Assembly (NCBI GenBank): GCA_948567375.1
Contig: OX419759.1
Location: forward strand, 43,935,493 to 43,999,492
Length of the DNA: 64,000 bases
Direction of reading: 5' to 3'
DNA from: Lunularia cruciata
Lineage: Eukaryota > Streptophyta > Marchantiopsida > Lunulariales > Lunulariaceae
The number at the start of each line of letters is the position of its first letter. Positions within the stretch are counted from its first letter, which is position 1. Below, piece after piece: positions 44,470 to 54,739 of this stretch. The notes beneath the pieces are model-generated. The model searched no databases, was not told the origin of the DNA, and was given only the letters and a program-made list of their open reading frames with translations. A program made the position numbers and the translations under genes.

Positions 44470-47400
44470 TGTGACAACCCGGCAAATATCACTTTTGCGG
44501 TAATTGGGTAAGTAAAGTTTGTTCTCACAGAGATACGAGTCAAAAATTTCCAAATACAAAGTCAAACAATAACACTTGCAGTTCTTCTTGGTTGCGTCTT
44601 TAATCTCTCAAGAAGAAACCACACCCAGGAGAGAGTAACAAGCACTCACTCGCAGTCTTGTCACGAATTTCACACTCCTTAATCACAACTCCATCAAATC
44701 TTTCCAAACAATCTTGATTGTGATGATTCAATCTCTCCAAAAAATGACACTTCACTGCAAAACGAGTTCGCCTCAGATTTGTGTTCCACCCCTCCATTGA
44801 AGGCACAACTTCCTCGATCAAAATTGCTTCACATCAACCTCGCATTACACTCACAAATGCAGAATACTACCAACACTACAATTCCTCTCAGATCTGTCAA
44901 GGCATTGCTTCGATTGCACTAAACTCAGGATCAAACACATAGAATGAAGATCAAGGCGGTGGAATCCAACATTCAACAAGCACACTGACTTGCACTTCAA
45001 ATTTCTTCAAACACTCACAAACACAATCGCAAAGTTGATACTCGGAATCAAGCTCAAGCAACAAGCATTGCTTCACAACACTTCGCTTTATCTATTCTCA
45101 GAAATTATGAGCACTGAACAACATTTGACTGCGAATGCCACTCTTAAGTAGTGAACAAATTGACAGTTCTAACAACTATACCATTCTACAACAACATTTC
45201 TAACCTGCAGATCCAAAATGACAATGCACCTCTTCATTTCTGCCTCTTCATATCTCAAAACTGTTATTAATCCGATCCAATGTCTACTTCGTCATCGGCT
45301 TTCAAACCTGAACCCGAAGTAATCTTACTTCCTACTACTCTTTCCTTGGGTTTCACATCTTCTACTTCTTCTACCAGATCCAACAATTCTCTTTCCTAAT
45401 CTGAAATTGCACTATTGGGTAATCTATCTAACTCTTCATCTCTCAACCCACTCTTCTCCAATGTCTCTATCTTTAACTCCAAAGACATCTGCACTCCTAT
45501 ATTATCTACTTTGGGTTTGGATCTAACATCTTTCCGAAGTTTTTCTATCTCTATTTTCACTAAGTCTAATCTAATTGCAATATTGTCTTCTACTTCCAAT
45601 ATCTTCCTATCTACACGAGTTCTTAAACTAATCAACAAGGCATTCAAATCAATGTCTTTTGCCTGTCTTCGCCTCGTCTATTGCACCAACGACTTCAACT
45701 CGTGCAACCTCGTCTCTTCGATGCAAACGCTGGCCTTTGTACTCAACATTGCGTTCATCCTGAGGACTATCTCCTTCAACGGCTCCAATCTCATCTTCCT
45801 CTCTCACTCTCGATCTGCAAACCAGTCCTCCCTGTACATTGCCAATTCCGCTTCAAACTCGGCTTTCACCGTCTCCTTCTCCTTCTCCTTCTGTACAACC
45901 TTCTCCTCCTGATTACAAAGTAACTCTTGTAATCTCTCCTCTTCCCTATACTGTGCTACCAACTCTCTTTGCCAGAGTTGCTTCTTCTCCTCTACACTCT
46001 CCATCACCCTATCAAGCTCTTGATCCTTTGCTGCAACTCTTGCCATAGCATAGATAACTTCTACTCTTGAATCAGCAAACTATTGCGTCAAGATCTTGTA
46101 TTCAGCTACTTGTCTTTCTCTTGCTATGTCACTCTTCTTAACAAGATATTCTTGATATCTCACTTCTCTCTTCAGGTCTTCAATTACCTGAGTCCTCACT
46201 ACTGCTTCTGCTCGCAGTACTTCCCTTTCCTCCTCAACTCGGGTTATACTCTTCTTCAACTCCGAGTTCTCTTCTTCTAATCTTGATAACACCTGCAAGA
46301 TAGTCTTTACCTCTGGACAAGTCAACTGCATCTCCTTCTTCTTGTACTCTAACTTCACCAGTCGAGGACACACCACCTCCAACAAGTACTTGACTCCATC
46401 ACTCAGGGTTACTTCTTCTTGCATAGCCACTTCTCTTTGCACTTCTTGTTCATCCAATACTTGCCTTCTTATCTGCAGTCTTTGTATCGGAACAAACGCC
46501 TCGCTTCCTGAGCTTTCATCCGCTTCTTCTTTCACATTACTTGGACCGGCATCGTACTTTGCCTTACGTCTCGAGCGGACTCCTCTCTAAACTGCGATCT
46601 TCTCTTCTGCCTTGGGTACTTCATCTTCCAACTTCGTGTTGTCCTTGGCCTCGATCTCTGCCTGCACTTCTTCTTCTTCCTCTGCAGCAGCTGGCGCCAA
46701 TGTCATTTCTCCGCCTTCATTGCTATCGCTACTCGTATCTCCACTCTGTAGCATTAGCTTGGGCTTCTCCTCGTGTTCCGAGTCTTCGGTCTTACGTTTG
46801 GCATCACCTTCCGAGTCTTCATCTTCAGACTCGATCACCACCATGCCTCACCTTGGGTTTCCTCTCCTGGTCTTCTGAGGTTTTGTTGTGTCTTTGGCTT
46901 TGCCCTGCCGACTCCTCTTCTTCAAGTTTGGAGTACTCACTTTGATCTCCACATTCTTCCTTGTCTTCTTGTAGTAGTTGTTGGTGCTTCTGATTTGCAA
47001 GATGTACTGCTGCTCCTCTACATCGACCTCCTTTCTCAAATCGGGATGGAAATGCGACACCATTCGAGTTTGCTCCGCCGAGTTTAGCAAATTCAACTTG
47101 AGGTAGAAATGAGCTGCAAACGGCATGATGTAGTGTGGAGGCAATTTATCCCGCAGATTCCACACCATTTGTTGTGTTCTCCCATGGAAACACCTCCCCC
47201 AATTGATGGATTCTCCTACAAACAATTTGTGGAAGAACACCGCTTGGTATTTCATCACATAAGTTGTTCTCTCCGGCTTCAGGATTGCCATCAGAGCACT
47301 CACAATTCCCCTCTTGACAGGATCTTTGTAGCTCTCAACTTTGTACCCATTCTTTGTCCGTTTTGACGAGAATGCATCTCTCACCTCTTGGGTTTCTTGG

Positions 47401-48255
47401 GCTATCTCTCCCTTCCCCAAGAATGTGGCCCCCCTGCTCCGAGCCTGATTCCTTCCCAAGTACTAATCTCCAATCCGACTTCGTCCACCAAGCCAGATTT
47501 TCTCTCTTCCCTTCTTCCTCAGGTCCATCAAGACACTTGCTCTTGAGGATCTCTATCATGGAACCTAGAAAACTCACGTTCCAATTCCACACCAAGAAGG
47601 TGATCCAAAGTCGGCTCAAGACTTTGATCCTCACGATCACATCTAACCTCCAAATCACATGATTTCTCACTGCAAATTCGGAGTTCTTCTTTCCTCCTCC
47701 CATCTCTCTTGTTTTCTCACTGTCTCTCGATTTCACTCTTGCGACTTCTCCCTTACACACTAGCACGTTTCCAACTCTATTTCCCTTCCCACGATCACCT
47801 ACAAGAAGACTTCTCAACGGCAAAGGAAAATTACTCGACATTGCATCGTTGTGAGTTCAATTTTTATAGAGTTGTGCTTTCTTTGTCTTTCTTCACTTCA
47901 AGTTTCTATCGAGAAATCACACCTCCTGCATGCACCTATCACTATCAATCAAACTTCACGCGTATGGGCCGCCAGTTTTTGAACGGTCCCTTCTTGAATT
48001 TCTTGCCCCGACAAAAGGTTGTTAGACTAACTTCGCCTCGAGTTGAGCTCCTCCCGATACGAAGACTCCTTACTTCGGATTGTATGCTGACAGGGCATTT
48101 CCGAGTACTTTGCCTTATAACCCAAAGTCACTTTACTTTGGGTTTCATCTTGAAGACTCTTTTCTTCGCCTTCTTTGGCCATATAGGCGCAATCCGACTT
48201 CTTTATACACTTCTTCTTCTTTATTTTGAAAAAAACAAAAAATGTGTGCACCACA
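44470..48255 (-). repeat. LTR-3, 5' LTR of the LTR-3 element with internal ORF
   Basis: 3786-bp LTR starting TGTGGTGCACACA (48255) and ending CCGGGTTGTCACA (44470). It aligns with LTR-2 along its whole length. It is followed directly by the primer-binding site and gag, which proves that this ORF-bearing repeat is an LTR and not a separate gene-bearing repeat. Confidence 0.95.
45270..47841 (-). pseudogene. Long ORF inside LTR-3
   Basis: Homologue of the LTR-2 ORF with the same domain order. The start is MSSNFP at 47841. The N-terminal block has IWRLDVIVRIKVLSRL and SKCLDGPEEEGKR. The domain with YVMKYQAVFFHKLF, SINWGRCFHGRTQQMVWNL and HYIMPFAAHFYL is at about 47260-47060. The acidic linker starts at 46844 (MVVIESEDEDSEG). 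The coiled coil is at 46535-45804, and the C-terminal module IGVQMSLEL is near 45500. A frame change falls in a C-rich run near 47435, another near 46570, and there is a TAG near 45676. It is more decayed than LTR-2. Confidence 0.75.
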
Positions 48256-48260
48256 GAAGC

Positions 48261-48496
48261 CCTTGAGCATGTCTACAATAGTATGATTATCCTGCTCCGT
48301 CTGACCATCGGCCTATAGATGGTAGGCCATGGACATGGCCAATTTGGTTTGAAGAGACCAAAGAGTGTTTTCCTAAACAAATTGGTGAATTGAGTGCCCT
48401 ACTAATGATGAGCACTCAAGACAGGCCATGGTGAGAAAATATGGCATCTAAGTACAATTGAGCTAATTCTAGAGCCGACACATCCTTAGTGGTAGG
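48261..48496 (-). pseudogene. Element C integrase, middle part
   Basis: Integrase core between the two nested insertions. It reads HPTTKDVSALELAQLYLDAIF, then HHGLS, then words matching the family stretch ending in a glutamate helix (DGQTEQ-like, about 48310-48290, here disturbed by a frame change). The ends coincide with the LTR-3 and LTR-4 target sites. Confidence 0.8.
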
Positions 48497-48501
48497 ATGT
48501 A

Positions 48502-50326
48502 TGTGATACAAGTCAGAAATGTCCAAATACGAAGCAAAGTAACAATTGTAGTTCTTCTTGAGTTCTTTAATCTCTCTGGTAGAAACCACACCCAGAAGAG
48601 AGTAACAAGCATTGATTCGCAGTCTTGTCACAAATTAACACTCCTTAATCACAACACCAACAAATCTTTCCAAACAATCTTGATTGTGATGATTCAGGCT
48701 CTCCCAAAAATGGCACTTCACTGCAAAACGACTTTGCCTCAGAATTGTGTTCCACCCCTCCATTGAAGGCACAACTTCCTCGATCGAAATTGCTACACAT
48801 CAACTTTGCACTGCACTCACAAATGCAGAATACTACCAACACTACAATTCCTCTCAAATCTGTCAAGGCATTACTTCGATTGCACTTCACTCAAGATCAA
48901 ACACACAGAATGAAGATCAAGGCTCTGGAATCCAACATCCAACAAACACATTGACTTGCACTTCAAATTTCTCCAAACATTCACAAACACAATCACAAAG
49001 TTGATATTGGGAATCAAGCTCAAGCAACGAGCACTGCTTCACAACACTTTGCTTTATCTATTCTCAGAAATTATGAGCACTGAACAACATTAGACTGCAA
49101 ATGCCACTCTTAAATAGTCAATCAATCGCCAGATATCTTCCTAATGTACCTCTTCCTAACAACTCTACAAACCTACAGATCTCATATGACAATGCAACCT
49201 TTCATATCTATCTCTTCAAATCTCAAATCGGTTTCTACTCCGATCCGATGTCTACTTCTTCTTCGGTTTTCAAACCCAAACCCGAAGTAACTTTACTTCC
49301 TAATATTCTGTACTCAGGTTTCACAACTCCTAATTCCTCCACTAATTCTAACATTTCTCCTTCTTGATATGAAATTCCTATCACAGTTATGTCTTCTAAA
49401 TCTCTATCTCCCGACCCACTCTTCTCTAAAGTGTCAAATGTCAAATCCGAAGACACTTGCACCCCTATCTCTCTTACCTCGGGTTTAACTACTATCAATT
49501 CCATTACTAATTCTATTGTGTCATCATCAAGAATTGTAATTGAAAGCATGGGTACATTATCTACACCTTCAATTTGTAACCCACTTTCCCCTAATCACTC
49601 ATGTTACTAACCATAAGACACTTATTGTCTGATTTTGCACTTTGGGTTTATTCACTATTGCTACTTCTCCTTCAATTCATATTCTATCTTCAATTAGAAC
49701 TGAAATTGAAATCATAGGTATTCTAACTATCTTCTTTCTCTACTCTAACTTCCTATGATCCCTCCTGCAAAACTCCCGAAGTCACCTTCACTGCACTCTG
49801 AGGTCTGGTTACCTCGGATTTAGTCATCTTGAAGCAAAGTCTTTAGACCCGAAGTCATGTAAACCGGAAGTACGAAGTCCGAAGTACGAAGTCACATTGA
49901 CCCGAAGAACCTCAACCCAAAGTACATCTACTCTCAAAACTTCAAATACTTGTAACTTCTTTTAAAGACCTCCAAACTTTGCGATTTTGGTTGCAATGGA
50001 AAGCCCTGAACAAGATGCCTTCAACGAGATATAGCACGCTTGATTTGAAATTGTCATCACTGAGATATGGTCCCCGCAAGAATCTTGACCTGTAACCTTC
50101 CTTCCTCCTTCCACGTCTGATCCGAGTTTTTCCTCCTCTGACACACAGTAAACTTCTTCAGGTTTGATCCAGTCTGAGTCATTCTTCCTCTTACATGAAG
50201 TTGACTTCCTTGGGTCTGATCAAAACACAAGTTTTCACTCATTTCTTCTCCATTTGGTTTCAATTTGGTTTCAACAAGGCATTTCTTCTTCAAAACTCGT
50301 CCAAAATGAAAAATGTGGGTACCACA
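48502..50326 (-). repeat. LTR-4, short-form solo LTR
   Basis: 1825 bp on the minus strand, starting TGTGGTACCCACA (50326), flanked by the perfect duplication ATGTA (48497-48501 and 50327-50331). About 55 bases just inside its 3' end are deleted, which joins the terminal TGTG (plus-strand reading) directly to the ATAC block. It lacks the middle domain and coiled coil of the long form but keeps the C-terminal module. Confidence 0.92.
49235..49549 (-). CDS. C-terminal module ORF in LTR-4
   Basis: 104 codons open on the minus strand. They match the C-terminal end of the LTR-2 ORF: IGVQVSSDL, TLEKSGSGD, LVEELGVVKPE and last EEEVDIGSE. The matching part of LTR-5 (from about 55598) has the same start MLSITILD and end EEVDIGS. 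The repeated survival of this end suggests it had a use. Whether it is translated alone is unknown. Confidence 0.5.
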   Translation of the reverse strand: MLSITILDDDTIELVMELIVVKPEVREIGVQVSSDLTFDTLEKSGSGDRDLEDITVIGISYQEGEMLELVEELGVVKPEYRILGSKVTSGLGLKTEEEVDIGSE

Positions 50327-50331
50327 ATGTA

Positions 50332-50700
50332 TATGGATCATTTTGCTAAGCCAATCAACAAAGATGATGATGGAGTCAAATCTTGAGGTGGTCTTGGGCA
50401 ATTCACAAACCAGATCCATGCTTACTTACTCCCAATGGTGTGCAAGAGTAGGAAGCAATTGAAGGAGTCCTACGGAAGCTTGATTAGATGCTTTATTTTT
50501 TTGGCAAAGGACGCAGCTTGAACATACTATATCACATCAGTGCTCATCTTGGGCCAATAATAATTGTGTTTGGCTGCATCTAAGGTTTTATCCACTCCAA
50601 TGTGATTGGCAATGGTAGAATCATGACATTCAGCTAGGATGGTGGTCCTAAGGTCCTTTTCATCAAGGATCCATGACCTACCATCCCGAAACATGAGTCC
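50332..50700 (-). pseudogene. Element C integrase N-terminal part
   Basis: Zinc-binding domain HHCC-like (HDSTIANHIGVDKT, about 50630-50585, then NYYWPKM) and the start of the catalytic core with MDLVCELPKTT and IIIFVDWLSKMIH (50419-50335). The core stops at the LTR-4 target site. Stop codons near 50510 and 50420. Confidence 0.85.
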
Positions 50701-50859
50701 TTGGGTATTAATGACACCTTTGGATGATTGAGCTCTAACAATCTATGGTTCAGTTTTTGTAGCCGCCAGCATCCTTGGCCAAAATTTAGGGTTCATCTTT
50801 ACCTCTACTACCACATTGTTTGCCATAAGAATTTTTGTGAATGCATCTACGAGTTGCTT

Positions 50860-51400
50860 CTTGCCTTCCACATACATGATTATGATGTTAAACTGTTATC
50901 TCCACTCTACCCACCAAATCTATCGACAAGAGAGATCTTTTTGTGTCTCAAGGTAGACTAGAGGTTTGTGATCTATCTCCACTACAAATGCCTTCTTGCC
51001 AAGATAGTGCTTCTAATGCTTGGTTGCAAGGACAATGGCCAACTCTTCTTGTTAGGTGGTGTGATAGTTGCATTCTGCTTGTAACAACTTCCAAGAGAAA
51101 TATGCGATTGAGTGCCATTCACCAAGCCACTCTTGTTATAGGATTGCTTCTATTTCTATGCTTGATGCATCCGTAGCCAACTTGATTGGGTGTTTTGGGT
51201 CATACCATTTCAAGATTGGTGCATGTAGTAATGAGTCTTTCAATACTTGAAAGGCCAATTCTTGTGTAGTTCCTCACATCCACTTTTTCCCTTACAAAGC
51301 AATACAATTAGAGGCTATGCCACCTTGGAGAAGTCCTTGACAAATAGATGATAGAACCCCATCAACCCCAAGAAGCTCTTGAGTTGAGTCTGATCCTTTG
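50860..51400 (-). pseudogene. Element C RNase H
   Basis: RNase H following the reverse transcriptase thumb. ATDASSIEIEAIL (about 51180-51140) holds the first catalytic Asp. The EIDHKPLVYL stretch (about 50980-50950) holds a later one. Frame is broken by several TAG and TAA codons. Confidence 0.8.
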
Positions 51401-51419
51401 GAGCTCACCATTTTTTAGT

Positions 51420-52110
51420 GACTTCTATTTTATCTATCAACACTTGGATACCTATTTCACTTACTCTATGCCCCAAATAGTCTACTTCAAACTTGCTAAA
51501 CTCACACTTTGAGATTTTGGCGTACAATTGATTCTATTGAAGAATTTGGAAGACTTCTTGAGAATGTTGCTTGTGTTCCATCATCGTCCTACTATAGACA
51601 AAAATATCATCTAGGCACACAATAAAAAATTTATCCAAGTATGGAAAAAATATGTCATTCATCAAACTCATGAAAGTGGCTAGTGTGTTGGTGAGGCCAA
51701 ACGGCATCATTAGGTACTCATAGTGACCAAACCTTGTTTGAAAAGTAGTTTTATGAATATCTTCCTTTGCAATCCAAATTTGGTTGTAGACGCTTTGCAA
51801 ATCAAGCTTGATGAAGTATTTTGCTCTATTGAGTTTATTGAACAAGTCATCCATGTGAGGTAAGGGTTATTTGGTCTTCACTATCTATTGATTTAGGCCC
51901 CGATAGTCAATGTACATGCGCATTGTTCCATCCTCTTTCTTTACAAACAAGACATGAGCTCCATATGGTGATACACTAGGTTGGATAAATCCTTTATGCA
52001 TCATATCTTCAATTTGAGCCTTACACTCCTCTAACTCAGGAGATGATAGATAGTATGGGGCCTTACAAGGAGGTGTCTTCCTAGGAATTATCTCAATTTT
52101 ATGGTCTACT
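51420..52110 (-). pseudogene. Element C reverse transcriptase
   Basis: Motifs in order: [14 protein letters not shown] (about 52080-52040), [11 protein letters not shown] (about 51950-51920), IKLDLQSVYNQI (about 51815-51780), MMPFGLTNTLATFM (about 51713-51670) and the catalytic box CLDDIFVYS (about 51625-51598). Both Asp are kept; the usual Tyr is Cys. DYLGHRVS follows near 51485. The central part is open for 106 codons. Confidence 0.9.
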
Positions 52111-52445
52111 CTCCTTTTTTGTGGTTATCTTGATTGCAAGTCATCCGGGAAGATATCTTGGAACTCATTAACCCCATCTTTCAATTTCTCAAAAAATTGT
52201 CAATCAAGTTGGGCACTCTGGACTTCTCTTATTAAACCCATGGAACATCTATCTGTATGATAAATTGCTATTTTCCCTATAACATAGAGAGGTACTTCTT
52301 GCATGTGTGCTCTATCTTTGACTCCAATGATCTTCCATTGGTCAGTTCTCACTACTTTCTTTCTCCAATTGACTATGGGATTGTAGTGCTCCATCTATGG
52401 CATGCCTAAGATTGCATCATAACAAGCTAATTGTATCACTCGCCA

Positions 52446-52661
52446 CTAAATTGCTTCCTGATATTCTCCAACAAAGCATGCTACTTTTCTAAGTAACAAC
52501 TCAATCCTCTCTATGTGTCCATTAGATAACTCTACATCTTCACTCTCATCCTTCTCTAGATCCATCCCCACTCTCAATGCAACAAAGCAAGACAAGAAAT
52601 TTTTTGTTGCTCTAAGATTTATCAAAACTCTCACTTGATTGCGTTTTAGGACTCCATTCAT
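52446..52661 (-). pseudogene. Element C protease remnant
   Basis: The frame RVLINLRATKNFLSCFVA matches the retropepsin start LIDLGATHNFLS, with the catalytic Asp changed to Asn (a G-to-A change on the coding strand). It lies between zinc knuckle and reverse transcriptase as expected. Confidence 0.7.
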
Positions 52662-52773
52662 AAAAATAATTGTGAGTTTGCATTTTTGGATCTTTGCTCA
52701 CTTGTCTACTTCCTCCCCTTTCTTTTCTCCCAATTGAGTCAATTAGGCTAAAAGATACATTTACTAGTAATCT

Positions 52774-53789
52774 TCATCTTCCAAGGTGATTTTTGCATCC
52801 TCTCTCTTCAATTTGTGTCTTTGTGTTGTTCAAAGATTGCTTGTATAGAGGCCTAGGGCCTTTAGGAAGATGGGCACAACAATTGATGTATATATGCCTA
52901 ATATGGCCACAATTGTAACAACAACATTGTTCTCGTTGAGGTCCTTCTCCTTGTGCAACTCCCTTGCTCCATTCTTCCACTCATCCCCGTTCTTCTTGGA
53001 GTGGTTGTGCTCCTTGGTCTTGAAACCAAAGGTTGCCCAATTCCATAAGAACTAGTTCATCCATATGTGGCATTTTAGCCCAATAATGTTGAGAAAGAAC
53101 TACTCCTTCACCTTCTCCAACTGCCCCAGCTATTCTTTGAGGGCAAGCAATGGCCTCAAATACAATACAAGGATTTTGTACCATGCTTCTTGGCAAATTT
53201 GCTCCTTCAACCCTTGTTTGAAATTATCTAATGTCTCTACAAGGCTCATGTTGGTTATTGCAACTTGCAGATCAAGAAAGGCTTCCACGTACTCTTGTAT
53301 GCTATTATTTTGTCTCAATACCCATAATTGGGTTTGGGCCATTTACACGGAGTTCACAAACTAGAAATTCTTCAACAATCCTTGCGTTGTTGTCCATATG
53401 ACCTCTCTTTCTTTTGCCAATCTTAATTTTTCCCAAGCATTGTACCATGTGAGGGCTTTATTGGTCAAGTATCCACATGCAAACACACCTACAGACAACT
53501 CAGTGATCTTTGTTAAGAACAATCTGAAGTATAGATTCATCCTTGAAATCCAATTCTCCACTACTCCCATAGAATGTTGCCCTTTGTAGGGCTCAATATT
53601 ACAAGTCTTCTTCAATTGTAGCAGCAATGTGACCTCATTGTTGACTAGGTTTGGTGCCATTGGCATGGGTACCTCTCCAAGAGCTTCAACTACAGGTACC
53701 AAGTTTTGCAATGGTTCTCCTTCTTGGTTGGTCATTGCTTGGTCATTCTTGAAGGTCTGTACTTGACTTTGTAATGCGTCCATGGTCAT
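52774..53789 (-). pseudogene. Element C gag
   Basis: Gag in three frames: 53789-53361 (start MTMDALQSQVQ, with core YLTNKALTWYNAWEKL), 53342-53130 (QEYVEAFLDLQ, LKEQICQEAW), and 52980-52774. The last holds a complete zinc knuckle CYNCGHIRHIYINC, spacing C-x2-C-x4-H-x4-C, near 52920-52880. Frameshifts separate the pieces. Confidence 0.82.
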
Positions 53790-53799
53790 CTTGATCTCT

Positions 53800-54432
53800 C
53801 AAAACTTGTTTAACATCCACTACATTCCTTGCATCAGCTCTTGTAATTGCGGATCCATGGTTCCTACAAACACTCAATCTCTACTTCTACTTCACTAGAG
53901 TTAATATGATCACTTGGGAAGGTGCATAAACTATTGGGACTACCATTGGAACTTTAGAGGCTATCACTCATTGATAATATTACTCACCAAAATTCTTGAC
54001 TACAAAATCCCTAAAGATCACTTTTGGTCTAACTACATAACAAATCTCTACTTGAGTATTAAAAGGGAGAGGATTTGGGACATTCAAATCTATCATGATA
54101 AAATGTAGACTATCAAATCCCACTCTCTATAAATCACTACATGAAGAATCACCAAATTTGGTGAATTCATCATTATATCCATGACTTTGCTCCAAGATAG
54201 TACACAAGATATACTTGCACTTGCTTTCACTGGATGTACATAATCTTGATGTGAAATGGATATAAGAATGGAAATTGGGGTGCAAGAAATTGTCCACTAG
54301 GCCTCCATCCCATCCTTTCTCTAAAACACTCTTAACTTGTCAATTGTATTGCAATTTTTGTCTCCAAAATTACTTAGTCCCAATAGCCCATGTTCTTCCA
54401 AGAGGGATGATCCACTTTCTTGGATTGGAAAA
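53800..54432 (-). other. Leader of element C
   Basis: Untranslated region between the primer-binding site and gag. AT-rich, no coding signal. Confidence 0.5.
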
Positions 54433-54447
54433 CCTGCTCTTTTACCA
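54433..54447 (-). promoter_or_regulatory. Primer-binding site of element C
   Basis: TGGTAAAAGAGCAGG on the minus strand, starting two bases inside the 5' LTR end. It matches the initiator Met-tRNA type TGGTATCAGAGC at 10 of 12 positions. Confidence 0.7.
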
Positions 54448-54448
54448 T

Positions 54449-54739
54449 TGTAATGTTCTAAGGATAGAGAAACACAATAGAGAAACACGAATTCCACACT
54501 CACACTCCGATGTCCCAAGAGAGCACCTTCTCTTTATAGTCAAAGAGGATCTCTTGCAAGGAAGCTCCACCATAGGATTAGGTTTATGGATAGGTGACCT
54601 GGCATTGAGCTCCACCCTTAGATTACTTGCTTGGATGGGTGACATGTCGGTCCTATTTGGTTGGTCAAATAGGCTTTGACCAAAATGACTCTTTTAGAGA
54701 ATCTTCTTGTAGGAATCTCAGAATCACATGGGTGGGGTA
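54449..54739 (-). repeat. 5' LTR of element C
   Basis: About 291 bp paired with 40629-40925. It ends ATTACA next to the primer-binding site. Its outer edge meets the RNase H of element D. Confidence 0.85.

Larger units (their letters stand above)
42098..48255 (-). mobile_element. LTR-3 element: long-LTR retrotransposon with gag, internally deleted
   Basis: Minus-strand element bounded by the perfect duplication GAAGC (42093-42097 and 48256-48260). It has a full 5' LTR (44470-48255), a primer-binding site (44445-44462), gag (to about 42868), and only the last 770 bases of the 3' LTR (42098-42867). One deletion from gag into the 3' LTR removed all of pol. It is the only copy here that shows what lies inside the family. 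It sits in the integrase of element C. Confidence 0.93.
40629..54739 (-). mobile_element. Element C: Ty3/gypsy retrotransposon with short LTRs, carrying two nested insertions
   Basis: Minus-strand element with LTRs of about 290 bp at 54449-54739 (5') and 40629-40925 (3'). A primer-binding site sits next to the 5' LTR, followed by gag, protease, reverse transcriptase, RNase H and integrase. LTR-4 (48502-50326) and the whole LTR-3 element (42098-48255) lie inside integrase. Dropping each, with one copy of its 5-bp duplication, rejoins the integrase frame. Element C itself sits in element D. I found no convincing target-site duplication for C. Stops and lost catalytic residues show it is dead. 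Confidence 0.88.
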
